A stretch of 64,000 bases of DNA from CADCVW01 sp964251385 (lineage in GTDB: Bacteria; Pseudomonadota; Alphaproteobacteria; Sphingomonadales; Sphingomonadaceae), in assembly GCA_964251385.1 (NCBI GenBank), contig CAXUJK010000005.1, forward strand, positions 97,467-161,466, in the 5' to 3' direction. A program made the position numbers and the translations under genes. This document shows, one piece after another, positions 7,311 through 15,212 of this stretch (positions within the stretch are counted from its first letter, which is position 1; each line of letters starts with the position of its first letter). The notes beneath the pieces were generated by a model. The model did not search any database. It worked only from the letters and a program-made list of their open reading frames with translations, and had not been told where the DNA came from.

Positions 7311-8309
7311 TCAATCCATCGTCACGACCAGCTTGCCGATCGCATCGCGCGCGGCAAGCTTCGCGATCGCCGCGCCACCTTGCACCAGCGGCCACGTCCG
7401 GCTCACGCGCGGCGCGATTTTCCCTTCGCTCCACAGCCGGAACAGCGTCTCGACATGGGCCGCGTTGGCCGCTGGATCGCGCGCGGCGAACGCGCCCCAG
7501 AACACCCCGCACACGTCGCAGCTTTTGAGCAGCGTCAGGTTGAGCGGCAGTCGCGGAATTCCCGCCGGGAAGCCGACGACCAGATACCGCCCTTCCCACG
7601 CGATCGACCGCAGCGCGGGCTCGGCATAATCGCCGCCGACCGGATCGTAGATCACGTCCGCGCCGCCCGAGCCGACCGCGTCCTTGAAACGCAGCGCCAA
7701 GGCTTTGGACGCGTCCTTATCGAACGGGCCACGCGGGTAGACGATCGTCGTGTGCGCCCCCGCCTCGGCCGCGGCTTCGGCTTTCTCCTGCGACGACACC
7801 GCCGCCACCACTTTCGCGCCGTATGCCTTGCCGAGCTCCACGGCGGCCAGCCCGACCCCGCCGGCCGCGCCAAGCACGAGCAGCGTCTGCCCGGCCTGCA
7901 GCCGTCCCCGGTCGAGCAAAGCATGGATCGACGTGGCATAGGTCAGGATCAGCGCCGCCCCTTCCGCGAAGCTGCGCTCGTCGGGCAAGCGCAACGCCGC
8001 TTTTTCGTTTACCACCACCTGCTCCTGCAGTCCGCCGTGCCCCAACATCGCCATGACGCGCGCGCCGATCTCCCAGCCGCTCACGCCTTCCCCGATCGCG
8101 ACGACCTCGCCCGCGATCTCACCGCCCGGCGCGAACGGGCGGGCCGGCTTGAACTGGTATTTGTCCTCGATGATTAGCACGTCGGGATAGTTGATCGCAC
8201 ACGCCCGCACGCGGACGAGGAGCTGGCCGGGACCGGGTGCGAGGTCGGGCACGTCGGTCAGGACGAGCGTTTCGGGGCCGCCGGGTGCGGTGGAGAGTAA
8301 AGCCTTCAT
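7311..8309 (-). CDS. NADPH:quinone oxidoreductase family protein
   Basis: This 332-residue medium-chain reductase has the N-terminal GroES-like fold (MKALLSTAPGGPETLVLTDV), RACAINYPDVLII, and the nucleotide-binding loop LVLGAAGGVGLAAVELGKA. The structural zinc cysteine cluster of alcohol dehydrogenases is missing, so it belongs with zeta-crystallin/quinone oxidoreductase enzymes using NADPH. A GGAAGG site lies 5 nt before the ATG at 8309; an upstream GTG in the same frame is less well placed. The palindromic repeat at 8326 lies directly upstream. The substrate is unknown. Confidence 0.9.
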   Translation of the reverse strand: MKALLSTAPGGPETLVLTDVPDLAPGPGQLLVRVRACAINYPDVLIIEDKYQFKPARPFAPGGEIAGEVVAIGEGVSGWEIGARVMAMLGHGGLQEQVVVNEKAALRLPDERSFAEGAALILTYATSIHALLDRGRLQAGQTLLVLGAAGGVGLAAVELGKAYGAKVVAAVSSQEKAEAAAEAGAHTTIVYPRGPFDKDASKALALRFKDAVGSGGADVIYDPVGGDYAEPALRSIAWEGRYLVVGFPAGIPRLPLNLTLLKSCDVCGVFWGAFAARDPAANAAHVETLFRLWSEGKIAPRVSRTWPLVQGGAAIAKLAARDAIGKLVVTMD

Positions 8310-8325
8310 CGTCACCTTCCAAACA

Positions 8326-8412
8326 CGTCATCCCAGCGCATGCTGGGATCTCAGGGCATGATTCTGCCGGCAGTCGAAGCTCGCTGAGATCCCGGCATAC
8401 GCCGGGATGACG
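8326..8412. repeat. 87-bp palindromic (REP-like) element, copy 2
   Basis: The left arm 8326-8354 is identical to the left arm of the copy at 1799, and the right arm 8384-8412 differs at a few bases. The 29-nt centre is different. It again fills an intergenic gap, here between a lipoprotein gene and the quinone oxidoreductase gene. Confidence 0.85.
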
Positions 8413-8413
8413 G

Positions 8414-8776
8414 CTATGGCTTTGGCGCGACCTTGCCCAGTTCGCGCTTGGCCTCAAACACCGCGTCCGCCGCGTCCGTGCCCGCGCGCGCTGTCCATTG
8501 GTCCACGCCCGCCACGATCTGCGGCGCGGTCTGCCCGTCCAGCGCCTCACGGATGCGGCGGTTGTACTCGACCCGGTCGCTCGCGGCCGCGAACTGACGC
8601 CCGCGGATTGCCGTCAGCGCGGCTTCGAACTTGATCCGGTCGCGCGGGCCAAGCTCCGCGCGCGCCGCCGCGACGCTCGTCTTGAACGCTTCGGGGGACG
8701 AGCCGTCGATCACGGTCGGCGCGGCCTCGCCCATCCCGCACCCCGCGAGCAGCAGCGTCAGAACCAGCGCCCGCAC
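8414..8776 (-). CDS. Putative lipoprotein (DUF6694-like)
   Basis: A 120-residue protein starting at a GTG one base after the stop of the S46 peptidase gene. The N terminus VRALVLTLLLAGCG is a lipoprotein signal with lipobox LAGC (Cys about 12). The mature part is helical and charged, with PEAFKTSVAAARAELGPRD and a repeat-like EALDG segment. It resembles short proteobacterial lipoproteins of the DUF6694 type, but that is a weak match. Its position suggests co-translation with the peptidase. Function unknown. Confidence 0.7.
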   Translation of the reverse strand: MRALVLTLLLAGCGMGEAAPTVIDGSSPEAFKTSVAAARAELGPRDRIKFEAALTAIRGRQFAAASDRVEYNRRIREALDGQTAPQIVAGVDQWTARAGTDAADAVFEAKRELGKVAPKP

Positions 8777-8777
8777 G

Positions 8778-10901
8778 TTACGCGTCCAGTTCGGCCAGCA
8801 ACCGCTGCGCACCGTCCACCCTGTCCATCGTCCACAGCATGAATCGGCTGTCGACGTGGATCGTGCGGTTGACTGCCGGGTTGAACATCCAATCCGAAAC
8901 GACCCCGTCCAGCGTCCCGTCGAACGCCAGCCCCACGAACTCGCCGCGCGCGTTGAGCGTCGACGATCCCGAATTGCCGCCCGTGATGTCGACGGTGGAC
9001 AGGAAATCGACCGGCAGCGTCCGCAGCTTAGGCGACGCGTAACGCCCGTAATCCTTCGCCTGGATCAGCTGGATCGCCTTGTCCGGCGCGTCGAACTCGC
9101 CCGTGCCGCGCTGCTTGGCCGCCAGCCCCTCCGCGGTCGTGAACGGCGTCCAGGCGACCCCGTCCTGCAAGCGCCCCGTGACCTTGCCCCAGGTGAAGCG
9201 CAGCGACCCGTTGGCATCGGGGTACAAGGTCTTGCCCTGACTCGCCGCATAGGCAAGCCGCGCCTGCATGTACGCGGACCGCGCGCGCTGAATGTCGCCG
9301 GCCCGATCCTTGATCGCGTTCTCGGTCGCCAGGTCCTCATCGTAGGTGGCAACCGCCAACCGAACGAAAGGATCGCTCGACGCACGCATCTGCGCGGGCG
9401 TCATGGCCAACAACGCCTGCCGATTCGCCAGCGTGCCGAGCTTGGTTCCCCCATACAGCGCGTCCATCGACATGCCCGCGAATGCCGCATCGAAGCTCTT
9501 GTGGCGCTCGGCGGCGGGCAGCTTGCGGTACTCGGTCAACGCCGCCTCGAACAGGTGCCGGTCGACCGCCGGATCGTACCGCCGGTCGATCGCGACCAAA
9601 CTCTGGTCGAAGAACAGCCGGTCGCGGTCCTGGTACCCCGCCTCGCGCTGCGCGTCGGGCTTAGTCTGTTCCTGCGACCAGCGGTACCCGCGGCGCGCCA
9701 CCGAGAACATCTGCGCGCGGCCCAGCAGCCCGCGCCGAACCGCCGCCGCCTGCTCCGCCTGATCGACCGCGATCAGCCGGTCGAGCTCGGCGATGCTCGC
9801 CCCGTACTGCGCCCGCCGCCCCGCGTCCGCGTTGACCCACGCCCGGAACGCCGCCTCGTCCGCAGCCTTCTTGCCGACCAGCCCGAGCGCTTCGGCCCCC
9901 GACATCTGGCCGATGAAGTTCTTCTTGGTGTTGTCCGCGCCCTTGATGATCGACGCGTACTTGATCGTGGCGTCCGGATTGCCCGCCGTCGCCTGCGCGA
10001 TGCCGTCCGAATATTCGGTCAGCAGCCGCTGCGTCAGCGGGTACATCTGCGCGAACTGGAACCGGACTTCGTCCGCCGTGCGGTGTCGGTTGGTCGTGCC
10101 CGGGAACCCTGCCAGCATGACGAAGTCGCCTTCCTCGATCCCCGTCTTGGCGACCTTGAGGAATGCTTTGGGCTTGAACGGTACGTTCTCCTTGGCGAAG
10201 GGCGCGGCCGAACCGTCGGGCGCGACGTAGGCACGGTAAAAGCCGAAATCGCCCGTGTGCCGCGGCCACTGCCAATTGTCCGTCTCGCCGCCGAAATTGC
10301 CGATCCCGCCCGCGGGCGCATAGGCGAGGCGCACGTCCTTGATCTCCAGCTGCTGCTGCAGGAAGTATGTCGCGCCGCCGTAGTAAGGCCGCACGTCGCA
10401 GCGCCGGCTCGGCTGCTTCTCGCACGTCGACACGAGATCCTTGCGGTTCGCCTCCAGCCGGTCGTACCGCGCCCGCCCCGTCAGCTGCGCCGCTCCAGCC
10501 AGCATACCCGTCGTGACATCGCGCAGATCCTCGATGACGTAGATGCGCGTGCCGGGCGCGGCGGGCAGTTCGTCCGCCATCGTCTTCGCCAAAAAGCCGT
10601 CCGTCAGGTAGTCCTGGCCCGGCTTCGAATTATACTGGATCGACCCGTACACGCAGTGATGGTTGGTCGCGACGAGGCCCTGCGGCGACAGGAATGCCGC
10701 CGAACAGCCGCCCAGAGACGCGATCGCGGTCAGCGGCGGCGTCTGCAGATTGCCGAGCTGCGCCGTGTCGAGCTTGAGCCCGGCGCGCTTCAGCTGATCC
10801 GCGATCTTCGGCGTCTGGCTGGGCAGCCACATGCCTTCATCTGCGAGCGCGGGAACGGAGGTCAGGGTCAGTGCGGTGGCGGCGAGCAGAGTTCTACGCA
10901 T
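8778..10901 (-). CDS. S46 family serine peptidase (dipeptidyl-peptidase 7/11 type)
   Basis: The 707-residue protein has a Sec signal peptide (about 1-20, ending PALA) and then DEGMWLPSQTP, the usual start of mature S46 enzymes. The catalytic His lies in TNHHC (about 80-83) and the nucleophile in GGNSGSSTLN near residue 630. S46 enzymes are periplasmic dipeptidyl peptidases that remove dipeptides from peptide N termini; specificity (DPP7 or DPP11) cannot be read by eye. I start it at the second of two close ATGs because the AGAGG site is better spaced there. Confidence 0.93.
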   Translation of the reverse strand: MRRTLLAATALTLTSVPALADEGMWLPSQTPKIADQLKRAGLKLDTAQLGNLQTPPLTAIASLGGCSAAFLSPQGLVATNHHCVYGSIQYNSKPGQDYLTDGFLAKTMADELPAAPGTRIYVIEDLRDVTTGMLAGAAQLTGRARYDRLEANRKDLVSTCEKQPSRRCDVRPYYGGATYFLQQQLEIKDVRLAYAPAGGIGNFGGETDNWQWPRHTGDFGFYRAYVAPDGSAAPFAKENVPFKPKAFLKVAKTGIEEGDFVMLAGFPGTTNRHRTADEVRFQFAQMYPLTQRLLTEYSDGIAQATAGNPDATIKYASIIKGADNTKKNFIGQMSGAEALGLVGKKAADEAAFRAWVNADAGRRAQYGASIAELDRLIAVDQAEQAAAVRRGLLGRAQMFSVARRGYRWSQEQTKPDAQREAGYQDRDRLFFDQSLVAIDRRYDPAVDRHLFEAALTEYRKLPAAERHKSFDAAFAGMSMDALYGGTKLGTLANRQALLAMTPAQMRASSDPFVRLAVATYDEDLATENAIKDRAGDIQRARSAYMQARLAYAASQGKTLYPDANGSLRFTWGKVTGRLQDGVAWTPFTTAEGLAAKQRGTGEFDAPDKAIQLIQAKDYGRYASPKLRTLPVDFLSTVDITGGNSGSSTLNARGEFVGLAFDGTLDGVVSDWMFNPAVNRTIHVDSRFMLWTMDRVDGAQRLLAELDA

Positions 10902-10958
10902 GGTCATCCTCTTCAGTGTCGGCGTTTTAACCGACGATGAAGCGGTATGATGTCGCGG

Positions 10959-11594
10959 TCAATGCGTGTACCGCGCCGTCGTTTTCGCCGCCACTTCGTC
11001 CGCGCCGACGCCGTCAGCCAGCTCGATCAGCCGGAAATCGCTCGCATGATCCGGCCGCTGGAACACGGCCAAGTCAGTCACGATCATGTCGACCGCATTC
11101 TTCCCCGTCAGCGGCAACGTGCACGCCGGAATGAACTTGGGCGACCCGTCCTTCGACGTGTGCTCCATGACGACGATGATCTTCTTGACGCCCGCGACCA
11201 GATCCATCGCCCCGCCCATGCCCTTGATCATCTTGCCCGGGATCATCCAGTTGGCGATGTCGCCGCCTTCGGACACTTCCATCGCGCCGAGCACGGTGAG
11301 GTCGATGTGCCCACCCCGGATCATCGCGAAGCTGTCGGCGGACGAGAAATAACTCGACGACGGCAGCTCGGAAATCGTCTGCTTGCCCGCGTTGATAAGG
11401 TCGGGGTCGACTTCGTCGTCATAGGGAAACGGTCCGATACCGAGCATGCCGTTTTCGGACTGCAACGTCACCTCGATGCCGTCGGGCACGTTGTTGGCAA
11501 CCAAGGTCGGGATGCCGATGCCGAGATTGACGTAGAACCCGTCGCGCAGCTCCTTGGCGGCACGCGCTGCCATTCGATTCCGATCCCAAGCCAT
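10959..11594 (-). CDS. scoB: 3-oxoacid (succinyl-CoA) CoA-transferase subunit B
   Basis: Subunit B of the class I CoA transferase that moves CoA between succinyl-CoA and acetoacetate. The 211-residue protein has GFYVNLGIGIPTLVAN and LQSENGMLGIG; the Glu of SENG is the catalytic residue that forms the acyl/CoA intermediate. The ATG at 11594 overlaps the last base of the upstream stop codon. Unusually, the gene upstream is not scoA but a small unknown gene that separates the two subunits. Confidence 0.94.
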   Translation of the reverse strand: MAWDRNRMAARAAKELRDGFYVNLGIGIPTLVANNVPDGIEVTLQSENGMLGIGPFPYDDEVDPDLINAGKQTISELPSSSYFSSADSFAMIRGGHIDLTVLGAMEVSEGGDIANWMIPGKMIKGMGGAMDLVAGVKKIIVVMEHTSKDGSPKFIPACTLPLTGKNAVDMIVTDLAVFQRPDHASDFRLIELADGVGADEVAAKTTARYTH

Positions 11595-12040
11595 CAACCA
11601 GCCTCCAGCTTTACAAAGAAAGCGGCTGTTTTCGCTTTACAGTTAGCCGGCAGCTTCTTCCTGCCCTCGTGTCGCCAGCCCACAGCCTCCATTTCCTCTT
11701 TGACAGCCCATCCCGCCCACACGGTGGTATCACGGTGGCCGTAATCTGGACCAACGGCTTCCTGCAGAAGCGGATCAACCCCAGCCATCGGTGCCTCGCC
11801 GCCTTCTGCCGCCTGCACCGCGGCCTGAACTCCAGCCTCAGAACGGACCAGTTTCTCAATTGCCTGAACAACTCGGTGCGTGCGTTCGTGACCTCCGCCC
11901 AGCCGCTCGAGTAGTCCATGTCGAGCAATCAGCTCCAAGATCCCTTCGGCTTCTTCAGAACCATTCTTCATGGCGTTTTCGTAAAGGATGTTGGTCTGCT
12001 TGTGAGTGAGCGCCTCGAGCCGCTCTTTGGTCCACTTCAT
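11594..12040 (-). CDS. Unknown protein inserted between scoA and scoB
   Basis: This 148-residue protein resembles nothing I recognise. It opens with MKWTKERLEALTHKQTNILY, has charged helical segments (GSEEAEGILELIARHGLLE and a later THRVVQAIEKLVRSE), and ends with a basic stretch GWRHEGRKKLPANCKAK. No membrane segment or signal peptide is visible. Its ATG overlaps the scoA stop by 4 nt and its stop overlaps the scoB ATG, so all three genes look translationally coupled. The coding frame is clean, which argues for a real gene rather than a spacer. Confidence 0.75.
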   Translation of the reverse strand: MKWTKERLEALTHKQTNILYENAMKNGSEEAEGILELIARHGLLERLGGGHERTHRVVQAIEKLVRSEAGVQAAVQAAEGGEAPMAGVDPLLQEAVGPDYGHRDTTVWAGWAVKEEMEAVGWRHEGRKKLPANCKAKTAAFFVKLEAG

Positions 12041-12744
12041 GCCAGCTCCCGCGGGCGCACGGTCCGAAACTCAATTTTCTTGTCGTACGGCGCGCCCACG
12101 ATCACGCGCTTCACATAAATGCCCGGCAGATGGATCGCGTCCGGATCGAGCGTTCCCACGGGTACGATCTCCTCGACTTCCGCCACGCACACGCGGCCGG
12201 CCGTCGCCATCGGCTGGTTGAAGTTGCGCGCGGTCTTGCGGAATTGCAGGTTGCCCGACTCGTCCGCGCGCCAGCCCTTGATGATCGCCAGGTCCGCGCG
12301 GATACCGCGCTCCAGGATGTACTCCTCGCCATCGAAGGTGCGGACTTCCTTGCCTTCGGCGACCTGCGTGCCGACACCCGTCTTGGTGTAGAAACCGGGG
12401 ATCCCCGCGCCGCCCGCCCGGCAGCGCTCGGCAAGCGTGCCTTGCGGGCAGAACTCGACCTCGAGTTCGCCGGACAGATACTGCCGCTCGAACTCCTTGT
12501 TCTCGCCGACATAGGACGAGATCATCTTGCGCACCGCCTTTGTGCGCAGCAGCTTGCCCAAACCTTCGCCGTCGATCCCGGCGTTGTTTGACGCGATCGT
12601 GAGGTCGCGCACGCCCGACGCGACGATCGCGTCGATCAGCCGTTCCGGGATCCCGCACAACCCGAACCCGCCCGCGCACAAGGTCATGCCGTCGTGCAGC
12701 AGACCTTCGAGCGCGGCGGCGGCATCCGGGTAGATCTTGCGCAT
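12037..12744 (-). CDS. scoA: 3-oxoacid (succinyl-CoA) CoA-transferase subunit A
   Basis: Subunit A of the succinyl-CoA:3-oxoacid CoA-transferase, used in ketone-body and polyhydroxybutyrate turnover. The 235-residue protein starts MRKIYPDAAAALEGLLHDGM and contains the glycine-rich CoA loop MTLCAGGFGLCGIPERL, then ASNNAGIDGEGLG and FCPQGTLAERCRAGGAGIP, all typical. Its ATG overlaps the SCP2 gene stop (TGATG). A longer frame exists upstream, but it lies inside the SCP2 gene. Confidence 0.94.
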   Translation of the reverse strand: MRKIYPDAAAALEGLLHDGMTLCAGGFGLCGIPERLIDAIVASGVRDLTIASNNAGIDGEGLGKLLRTKAVRKMISSYVGENKEFERQYLSGELEVEFCPQGTLAERCRAGGAGIPGFYTKTGVGTQVAEGKEVRTFDGEEYILERGIRADLAIIKGWRADESGNLQFRKTARNFNQPMATAGRVCVAEVEEIVPVGTLDPDAIHLPGIYVKRVIVGAPYDKKIEFRTVRPRELA

Positions 12745-13040
12745 CAGCCCATCTTGCCCAGCACCGACTGCAGCTGCATCGCGTTGGACATGTCGCCCTC
12801 GACCTTGAGCTTGCCTTGCATGAACGCGGTCATTCCGTCGAGCTGGCCCGACGACATCGCTTCCCAATCGCTCCACGCAACCTTGATCGTCGTGTCCGCC
12901 GCGCCGTCGTCCGCGCTCGCCTGACCCGCGACGCCGTCGAGCATCACCGCGCCTTCCGAACCGAAGTCGAGCTTGACCCGCTTGTTGGGGATGAACGCCT
13001 TCACGTCGTTCAGCTTGGTGATCATCTCGTCCTTGGTCAT
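12744..13040 (-). CDS. SCP2 sterol-binding domain protein
   Basis: A 98-residue single-domain protein of the SCP2 fold: MTKDEMITKLNDVKAFI, then VKLDFGSEGAVMLDG, the tryptophan-containing strand VAWSDWEAMSSGQLDGM and the closing FMQGKLKVEGDMSNAMQLQ. SCP2 domains bind lipids or acyl-CoA. An AGGAG site lies 8 nt before the ATG. It is coupled to scoA by a 1-nt overlap, so it may handle acyl-CoA in the same pathway; that role is inferred. Confidence 0.92.
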   Translation of the reverse strand: MTKDEMITKLNDVKAFIPNKRVKLDFGSEGAVMLDGVAGQASADDGAADTTIKVAWSDWEAMSSGQLDGMTAFMQGKLKVEGDMSNAMQLQSVLGKMG

Positions 13041-13104
13041 GCGAACTGCTCCTGAAGGTTCACGCGATCGATAGCCGCGCGCTCGCGGACTGCCAACTCC
13101 CACT

Positions 13105-13183
13105 CCGACTTGGCTGAGCTTGTAGAAGCCCTCTCCTTCTTGCACGGAGAAAGGAAGGGCTTCGACAAGCTCAGCCAAGTCGG
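13105..13183. repeat. Inverted repeat with 28-nt arms between divergent genes
   Basis: Arms 13105-13132 and 13156-13183 are inverted copies with a single mismatch, beginning CCGACTTGGCTGAGCTTGT. The 23-nt loop reads CTCTCCTTCTTGCACGGAGAAAGG in part. It lies between the divergent SCP2 and TPP-enzyme genes. The motif TTCGACAAGCTCAGC is of a type that recurs in many proteobacterial genomes as a dispersed mini-repeat. Confidence 0.8.
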
Positions 13184-13218
13184 CCGGAGTGAGCAAGCGC
13201 GCGCAACGAGGTAGAACC

Positions 13219-14871
13219 ATGACCCAGCGAACCGGCGGCCGCATCCTCGTCGATCAGCTCGTGCTCCAGGGATGCGATCGCATCTTCTGCGTGCCCGGGG
13301 AGTCTTATCTCGCCGCGCTGGACGCATTGCACGACACACCGCAGATCGACCTCGTCGTGTGCCGGCAGGAAGGCGGCGTCGCCTACGCGGCCGAGGCCGA
13401 CGGCAAGCTGACCGGTCGCCCGGGCGTCGCGTTCGTCACCCGCGGCCCCGGCGCTACCAACGCCGCGATCGGGGTTCACACCGCGATGCAGGACTCCACG
13501 CCGATGCTGCTTCTCATCGGCGACGTCGCGCGCCCGAACCGCGACCGCGAGGGATTTCAGGAAATCGACTTCGCGGCCATGTTCGCGCCGGTCGCCAAGT
13601 GGGTGGGCCGATGCGACGACGCGGCGCGCCTGCCCGAGTACATCGCCCGCGCCTATGCCGTCGCGATGAGCGGTCGCCCCGGTCCCGTCGCCCTCGCCTT
13701 GCCCGAGGACATGCTGACCGACACCGCGGTCGCGATCGACCGCCCCCGCGTCCACGTTCCCGCGCAGGCGGCCGACCCGCTCGCCATCGACGCCATGATG
13801 ACGCTGATCGCGGACGCCGCCGCGCCGATCGCGATCGTCGGCGGCGCGGGCTGGTCCCCCGCCGCCGCGCACGCGTTCGCAAGCTTCGCCGAGCGCATCG
13901 GCCTTCCGGTCGCATGCGCGTTCCGCCGACAGGACGCGATCCGGAACGACAGCGCGGTCTACGCGGGCAATCTGGGATACGGCCCCAACCCGAAGCTGGT
14001 CGCGCGCGTCCGCGACGCCGACCTCATCCTCGCCGTCGGCGCGCGCTTGGGCGAGGCGACCACCGACGGCTACACGCTCATCACGCCCGACCACCCCGGC
14101 CAGACGCTCGTCCATGTCCACCCCGACCCGAACGAGCTCGGTCGCGCCTACCGCGTCGACCTCCCGATCTGCGCCGACATGCGCGAGTTCTGCGAGATGG
14201 CGGACGCTTGGCACGACGAGATCATCCACTTCGACGCCGGACGCGAGGCGCACGCCGAATGGCTCGCCTGGAGCACGGCCGAGCCGACGGACGCGACGCT
14301 CGACCTCGGCCAAGTCGCCACGCACATGCTCGCTACCCTCCCCGCCGACACGATCATCTGCAACGGCGCGGGTAATTTTTCGGGATGGTGGCACCGCTAT
14401 TGGCGCTACGGCGAGAGCCCAAGCCAGCTCGCTCCCACCAACGGTTCGATGGGCTACGGCCTCCCCGCCGCGATCGCCGCCGCGCTGCGCTTTCGGGACC
14501 GCCAAGTCGTATGCATCGCGGGCGACGGCGACTTCCTCATGAACGGCCAGGAATTGGCGACGGCCGTCCGCTATGGCTGCCGCATGCTGATCCTCGTCGT
14601 CGACAACGCGAGCTACGGCACGATCCGCATGCACCAGGAGCGCGAATATCCCGGCCGGGTCGCGGGTACCGACCTCGCCAACCCCGATTTCGCCGTGCTC
14701 GCGCGGGCGTACCGCGCGTGGTCCGCCACCGTCGAGCGCACCGAAGAATTTGCGGACGCCCTCGCCACCGCCCGCGAACAGTCCGGCGTCGCGCTGCTCC
14801 ACCTGAAAACCGACGTCGAGCAGATCAGCACGGGAACGACGATCACCAAACTGAGAAGCCGCACGCGCTGA
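13219..14871 (+). CDS. Thiamine pyrophosphate-dependent enzyme (acetolactate synthase-like)
   Basis: The 550-residue protein has the three TPP-enzyme domains. The N-terminal domain has the activating glutamate in CVPGESYL (Glu28) and REGG..YAAEADGKLTG; the centre is a Rossmann-like domain; the C-terminal domain has the Mg/TPP motif starting GDGDFLMNGQELATA and reaching VVDNASYGTIRMHQE. This fits acetolactate synthase large subunit-like or related decarboxylases/lyases. No small regulatory subunit gene is adjacent, so the substrate is uncertain. A GAGG site precedes the ATG at 13219; an upstream in-frame TTG lies at the edge of the inverted repeat and is less likely. Confidence 0.88.
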   Translation: MTQRTGGRILVDQLVLQGCDRIFCVPGESYLAALDALHDTPQIDLVVCRQEGGVAYAAEADGKLTGRPGVAFVTRGPGATNAAIGVHTAMQDSTPMLLLIGDVARPNRDREGFQEIDFAAMFAPVAKWVGRCDDAARLPEYIARAYAVAMSGRPGPVALALPEDMLTDTAVAIDRPRVHVPAQAADPLAIDAMMTLIADAAAPIAIVGGAGWSPAAAHAFASFAERIGLPVACAFRRQDAIRNDSAVYAGNLGYGPNPKLVARVRDADLILAVGARLGEATTDGYTLITPDHPGQTLVHVHPDPNELGRAYRVDLPICADMREFCEMADAWHDEIIHFDAGREAHAEWLAWSTAEPTDATLDLGQVATHMLATLPADTIICNGAGNFSGWWHRYWRYGESPSQLAPTNGSMGYGLPAAIAAALRFRDRQVVCIAGDGDFLMNGQELATAVRYGCRMLILVVDNASYGTIRMHQEREYPGRVAGTDLANPDFAVLARAYRAWSATVERTEEFADALATAREQSGVALLHLKTDVEQISTGTTITKLRSRTR

Positions 14872-14910
14872 AAAGCAAGAAGGCCGCTCCCGGTGTTCCC
14901 GGAAGCGGCC
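14871..14910 (-). terminator. Terminator of csbD
   Basis: A 12-bp stem with one mismatch (14882-14893 with 14899-14910). On the minus strand it is followed by TTCTTGCTTTT, as in a rho-independent terminator for csbD. The TPP-enzyme gene ends at 14871 on the other strand and may share it, though without a clear T run. Confidence 0.7.
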
Positions 14911-14952
14911 CCTCGCGTCGCGCGTACCCTCAGATACGCAATCGACTAAGAT

Positions 14953-15135
14953 TTAGATGTCGTCGCCGAGCTTGCCCTTGATCGTGCCCGCGACGTCGTG
15001 CGCGGTACCCTCGGTCTGCTGGGCCTTGCCCTCGTTCTCGAGCTTCTTGTTGTCGGTCGCATCGCCCAGACCTTCCTTGACGTTGCCCACGACCTTGTCG
15101 CCGAGAGCCTTGGCCTTGTCCACGAATTCACCCAT
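14953..15135 (-). CDS. CsbD family stress protein
   Basis: A 60-residue hydrophilic protein with the CsbD pattern: MGEFVDKAKALGDKVVGNVK, KKLENEGKAQQTEG and DVAGTIKGKLGDD. CsbD-like proteins are small, abundant and induced by general stress in many bacteria; the molecular function is unknown. A GAGG site lies upstream of the ATG. A terminator follows on the same strand. Confidence 0.93.
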   Translation of the reverse strand: MGEFVDKAKALGDKVVGNVKEGLGDATDNKKLENEGKAQQTEGTAHDVAGTIKGKLGDDI

Positions 15136-15212
15136 GAAAAACCTCCTCGTGCACGCTCGCGCAAAATGCAGCGACGTTACGGGTCTATAACAAGCATGGA
15201 GGCCGGCGGTTC

